Shown here: one piece after another, positions 60,498-64,000 of the stretch | Layout: every line of letters starts with the position of its first letter | Position numbering within the stretch: the first letter of the stretch is position 1 | Source: Bifidobacterium aesculapii | Lineage (GTDB): Bacteria; Actinomycetota; Actinomycetes; Actinomycetales; Bifidobacteriaceae | Length of the DNA stretch: 64,000 bases | Reading direction: 5' to 3' | NCBI RefSeq assembly: GCF_001417815.1 | Contig: NZ_BCFK01000023.1 | Location: forward strand, 1-64,000 | The notes under the pieces: model-generated | Told to the model about the DNA's origin: nothing | What the model saw: the letters and a program-made list of their open reading frames with translations, nothing else | The model's database searches: none | Program-made: the position numbers and the translations under genes

Positions 60498-62008
60498 GGT
60501 TCGCGGACATCCTGCGCCTGTGCATGCAGAACCTGTCCAGACGCAAATCACGCACCGTACTCACCGTGTTGGGAGTGATCGTCGGCTGCTGCTCGATCGT
60601 CATCATGGTGTCGCTCGGCGCGGGCCTGACCGAGCAGAACAAGGCGATGCTCAAGCAGATGGGCGACCTGACCCTCATCAACGTGTATTCGCAGGGCAGC
60701 GCGGGCAACGCCATGATGGGCGGCGGCTCCGGTTCGGGGTCCGAGTCCGGCGAGGGGGCGAAGCTCGACGATGCGGCGGTCGACTCCATGAAGCAGATTC
60801 CCGGCGTCGTCGGCGCGAGCCCGCAGATGCCGTTGAACTATGCTGTGCGCATGAGCGTCGACAACGGCCGCTACTACACCGACTACGGCATCATCGAGGC
60901 GGTGGACATGACGCAGCTCAGCAACATGGGGTACGAGATCCTTCAGGGGGAGAAGCCGACGAAACCGGGCGAGGTGCTCGCCGGCCAGTACTTCGCCTAC
61001 CAGTTCATGGACAAATACCGTCCCGAAGGCAGCAACTACCGTCAGCAGCCGTTCGACATGGGCGACGGTACGGTCATGCAGTGCGATGCCTCCGGCAATT
61101 GCGAAGCGGTGCCGGCCGATCAGGTCGAGGGCGCGTTCTTCGACCAGTTGGGGGCCGAGGTCACGGTGAGCATCGACACGGGCGACGGCACGGCGTCGGC
61201 ATCCGGCGTATCCGGCGGCTCATCCGGCGCGTCCGTCGCCGGCGCGACGGGCTCGCCCGACACCGGCTCCTCCGGCACGCCCGCCGCGAACACGCTCGAA
61301 CTCAAGGTGACCGGCACGCTCAAGGAGGATTACCCCAAGGGCTCGTCCACGTCCAGCGGACTGCTCATGGACCTGAACCAGCTCAAGGAGTTCATCGCGA
61401 AGGCCGATAGGAGCGCGAAGAAAACCACCACCTACGATACGGCGCTCGTCAAGGTCGCCGACATCTCCCAGGTCGCCGATGTCGAACAGCAAATCCGCGA
61501 CATGGGCTTCGGCACGAACTCCAGCGAACAGACGCGCAAGAGCCTGGAGGAGCAGTCGCGCATCATCCAACTGGTGCTCGGCGGCATCGGCGCGGTCTCG
61601 TTGCTCGTCGCCGCGATCGGCATCACGAACACGATGGTCATGTCCGTCACCGAGCGCACGCGCGAGATCGGCATCATGAAGGCGCTCGGCTGCTACGTGC
61701 GCGACATCCGCATCATGTTCCTCGGCGAGGCGGGCTTCATCGGCCTGCTCGGCGGCGTGATCGGCTGTCTGATCAGCGCGCTCGTCTCGTTGGGCATCAA
61801 CCTGCTCGCGTTGGGCGGCGTGAGCGGCACGAACATATGGCATGCGATCGTCGGCGGCGAGGACGTGAGCCGCGTCTCCGTGATCCCATGGTGGCTGTAC
61901 CTGTTCGCGATAGCGTTCTCCACCGCGATCGGCGTCATCTCCGGCTTCCAGCCGGCGAACAAGGCGGTGAGGATTCCCGCGCTCGACGCGATCCGCAACG
62001 CGCAGTAG
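60494..62008 (+). CDS. MacB-type ABC transporter permease
   Basis: A 504-residue permease: first helix after RRKSRTVLTVLGVIVGCCSI, an extracytoplasmic MacB periplasmic-core-like domain of about 300 residues including a Gly/Ser/Ala-rich linker, then three C-terminal helices (FtsX family) starting LVLGGIGAVSLLVAAIGITN followed by VTERTREIGIMKALGC. This is the MacB/FtsX architecture. The ATG overlaps the stop of the CARDB gene (ATGA). Substrate unknown; peptide or lipoprotein export is typical of the family. Confidence 0.92.
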   Translation: MRFADILRLCMQNLSRRKSRTVLTVLGVIVGCCSIVIMVSLGAGLTEQNKAMLKQMGDLTLINVYSQGSAGNAMMGGGSGSGSESGEGAKLDDAAVDSMKQIPGVVGASPQMPLNYAVRMSVDNGRYYTDYGIIEAVDMTQLSNMGYEILQGEKPTKPGEVLAGQYFAYQFMDKYRPEGSNYRQQPFDMGDGTVMQCDASGNCEAVPADQVEGAFFDQLGAEVTVSIDTGDGTASASGVSGGSSGASVAGATGSPDTGSSGTPAANTLELKVTGTLKEDYPKGSSTSSGLLMDLNQLKEFIAKADRSAKKTTTYDTALVKVADISQVADVEQQIRDMGFGTNSSEQTRKSLEEQSRIIQLVLGGIGAVSLLVAAIGITNTMVMSVTERTREIGIMKALGCYVRDIRIMFLGEAGFIGLLGGVIGCLISALVSLGINLLALGGVSGTNIWHAIVGGEDVSRVSVIPWWLYLFAIAFSTAIGVISGFQPANKAVRIPALDAIRNAQ

Positions 62009-62161
62009 CGCCGGTACCTCTCCATCCGCGCGATTTTCGTGCGCTTGGACGCCTCGTTGCGCAACATAATCGCGCGGAACGATGGGGAGGTGATTTCGGC
62101 GGCTCCGGCATCGGGCTCGTCGCGCCTTGCACGCCGAGCGTCACTCGTCCGGCGTCACGCG

Positions 62162-64000
62162 TCACGCGTCGAGCGCCGCGCGGATGCGCCCCGCGACCGC
62201 GTCGACGGTCAGACCGTAGCGTTCGTCGAGTTCGGCGAGCGGCACACGGTCGGTGAACTCCTTGGCCGCGCCGAAGTTGAGGACGCGCATGCGGCGCGGC
62301 CCCGATTCCGCGGCCTCGACCCCGGCGCCATGGGCCTCGGCGCCGTCGGTCTTCGCATCTGCGGATCCGGCACCATCCGCGCCGCCGTTCGCATAGTAGG
62401 CGGTCACCTTTTCGCCCCAGCCGCCTTCCAGCTGGCCGTCCTCCAACGTGACGACGAGACGGTGGCCGGCACGCAGCGACTCCAACGTTCCCGTATCGAG
62501 CGCGGAGCACTGCCGCGGGTCGATGACGGTCGCGTCGATGGGGGAGCGGCCGTCGGTACGGCCGTCACCGCCGTCGGATCCGCCCGCATTGGCCAGCTCG
62601 TCCGCCACCTGCAGCGCCAGCGGGTACGTGTTGCCGAGCGCGAGAATCGCCACGTCACGACCTCGCCGTGCCACCCGATACGCCAGCATCCGCGCGACGA
62701 CGTCCGACTGTCCGGCATCCGGGTCCTCGGCGTACGCCGATACGGCCGCCGCACCGGACTCGTCGGATTCCCCGCGCAGCACCTCCTGCGGCGTCAATGC
62801 GCGGCCCAACGCGCGCTCGCGGTCGAGGATCGCCTGACCGGGCACGCGGATCACCACCGGGCCGTCCGGCGCTCCCGCGGCGCCCGCCGGCAGCGTCGCC
62901 CACGCGAGATCGGCGAGATAGTCGCGCGTCGAGGTCGGTGCGAGCATCGGCACGCCGGGGATGTTCGCGAACATCGCCACGTCGTACGCGCCCGAATGCG
63001 TGTTGTCCGAACCGGACAGCCCGCCGAGGAAGTCGAGCACCGTCACGCGCGACCGGTTGAGGCTCATCTCCTGGAAGAACTGGTCGTACGCGCGCTGGAA
63101 GAACGAGGCGGTCGTCGCCACCACGGGCGTGCCGCCGGCCTTCGCGATGCCGGCGGCGAACGTGACCGCGTGAGCCTCGGTGATGCCGCAATCCACGTAG
63201 TGCGCGCCGGCGCGTTCGCGGAAATCATGCGTGATGCCGTTCGAGCCGGGCGTCGCCGGCGAGATGACCACGAGCCCGGGTTCGGTGGGGAAGCGGCGTT
63301 CCAGCGCGGCCATCGCGAGTTTGCCGTAATGCTTGCGCGGGTCGTCCGGACGCCCCAGCGCACGGTCCGGCGTCTGCCAGTGCGACGCCTCGCACTGGCC
63401 TTCGTGCGGTGCCGCGTCCGGCAGGTCGCATTCGTCCGAACGCCACGGTTCGGTGTGCGAGACGTTGCCGGTCGGCGCGATGCCGTCCGCGGCGCCGGCG
63501 GCGAACGTCGCGCGCGGCGCGCGTTCAGCCGCGACGGCCGCGTGCGCGTCGCGCGCGACGATGCTCGCGCCGTCCGCGCGGGTGCCGGGGGCGAAACCGG
63601 CGCCCTTCAACGTGTGGATGTGCACGACGATCGGATGGTCCGTCCCCTTGACCTCCTCGAACGCGGAGACGAGCGCGTCGACGTCGTTGCCGCGCGCCAC
63701 GTACCGATAGTCGAGTCCGAACGCCTCGAACAGGTTCGGCTGCGCGGTGCCGCCGGACTCGCGCAGCCGCGCCAGCGGACCGTACATGCCGCCGAAATCG
63801 CCGGCAATGGACATCTCGTTGTCATTGACGATGATGATGAGGTTGCCGCCCTGTTCGGCCGCGTTGTTCAATCCCTCGAACGCGATGCCGGAACTGAGCG
63901 AACCGTCTCCGATCACCGCGACCACGTCGCCGATGCCGGCGCCGGTCGCGTCGCCCGCCGCACGCGCCATGTCGCGCGTCTTCGCCAGACCGCACGCCAG
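62162..64000 (-). CDS. dxs: 1-deoxy-D-xylulose-5-phosphate synthase (N-terminus beyond window)
   Basis: 613 codons are visible, open to the window edge. Reading in from the edge, LACGLAKTRDMA precedes the thiamine-diphosphate motif VVAVIGDGSLSSGIAFEGLN and NDNEMSIAGDFGGMY. The transketolase-like middle domain includes the catalytic-Glu region YVDCGITEAHAVTFAAGIAK, followed by DFLGGLSGSDNTHSGAYDVA, and a C-terminal domain with VTLEDGQLEGGWGEKV. It condenses pyruvate and glyceraldehyde 3-phosphate to start the MEP pathway. NDNEMSIA differs from the common DXS NDN.RS.AP, and two Ala/Gly/Asp-rich insertions occur, so assignment to DXS rather than another transketolase-like synthase is likely but not certain. 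Confidence 0.82.
   Translation of the reverse strand: MACGLAKTRDMARAAGDATGAGIGDVVAVIGDGSLSSGIAFEGLNNAAEQGGNLIIIVNDNEMSIAGDFGGMYGPLARLRESGGTAQPNLFEAFGLDYRYVARGNDVDALVSAFEEVKGTDHPIVVHIHTLKGAGFAPGTRADGASIVARDAHAAVAAERAPRATFAAGAADGIAPTGNVSHTEPWRSDECDLPDAAPHEGQCEASHWQTPDRALGRPDDPRKHYGKLAMAALERRFPTEPGLVVISPATPGSNGITHDFRERAGAHYVDCGITEAHAVTFAAGIAKAGGTPVVATTASFFQRAYDQFFQEMSLNRSRVTVLDFLGGLSGSDNTHSGAYDVAMFANIPGVPMLAPTSTRDYLADLAWATLPAGAAGAPDGPVVIRVPGQAILDRERALGRALTPQEVLRGESDESGAAAVSAYAEDPDAGQSDVVARMLAYRVARRGRDVAILALGNTYPLALQVADELANAGGSDGGDGRTDGRSPIDATVIDPRQCSALDTGTLESLRAGHRLVVTLEDGQLEGGWGEKVTAYYANGGADGAGSADAKTDGAEAHGAGVEAAESGPRRMRVLNFGAAKEFTDRVPLAELDERYGLTVDAVAGRIRAALDA

Overview
The window is chromosomal DNA of a high-GC actinobacterium, almost certainly a Bifidobacterium. 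The supporting signs are a bifidobacterial-type sucrose operon (GH32 hydrolase, LacY-type sucrose permease, LacI regulator), a complete pupylation locus with no 20S proteasome genes beside it, methylerythritol phosphate (MEP) pathway genes, actinobacterial DUF2342 and DUF3052 proteins, and strong GC3 bias. No rRNA, CRISPR array, prophage or intact insertion sequence was seen. Two tRNA genes are present (Val-TAC and Arg-TCT).

Layout. 1-11.4 kb is housekeeping: the end of a UvrD-type helicase, a DUF2342 protein, a Lon-like protease, DUF3052, tRNA-Val, a DivIVA-like protein, dxr, ispG, a membrane hydrolase, recO and uppS. 11.4-14.9 kb holds a nucleoside hydrolase and an NMT1-type importer without an ATPase. 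The substrate-binding gene of that importer has a structured leader with two mutually exclusive folds. 14.9-17.9 kb is a three-gene ABC-2 exporter cassette plus about 0.9 kb of non-coding, hairpin-rich DNA, bracketed by identical 67-bp direct repeats. 17.9-26.1 kb is sugar and nucleoside metabolism: the sucrose operon, a LacI regulator, and a divergent nucleoside hydrolase, MFS transporter and ribokinase operon with a very good promoter overlapped by a perfect palindrome. 26.1-30.1 kb holds ilvD, two tandem 42-residue microprotein genes and a second LacI regulator whose probable operator lies on the microprotein promoter. 30.1-43.8 kb holds rpoZ, metK, a degenerate priA, a two-component system beside an ABC-2 transporter, a HAD hydrolase, fmt, serB and a DedA protein.

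43.8-52.7 kb is the pupylation locus (arc, dop, an inositol-monophosphatase-like gene, pup, pafA). It is interrupted between arc and dop by about 2.8 kb carrying an ArsR-type regulator, an MFS exporter and a long inverted repeat. 52.8-64 kb holds hup, a large flippase-like membrane protein, purB, a Nif11-like small protein, DUF4186, tRNA-Arg, an ABC/CARDB/MacB operon and most of dxs.

The genes make a coherent picture of a saccharolytic anaerobe. It splits sucrose in the cytoplasm, salvages nucleosides to ribose 5-phosphate for the fructose-6-phosphate shunt, makes isoprenoids by the MEP route, and tags proteins with Pup without an obvious proteasome. The least explained items are the twin microproteins with their LacI operator, the bistable leader RNA, and the repeat-bounded exporter cassette.
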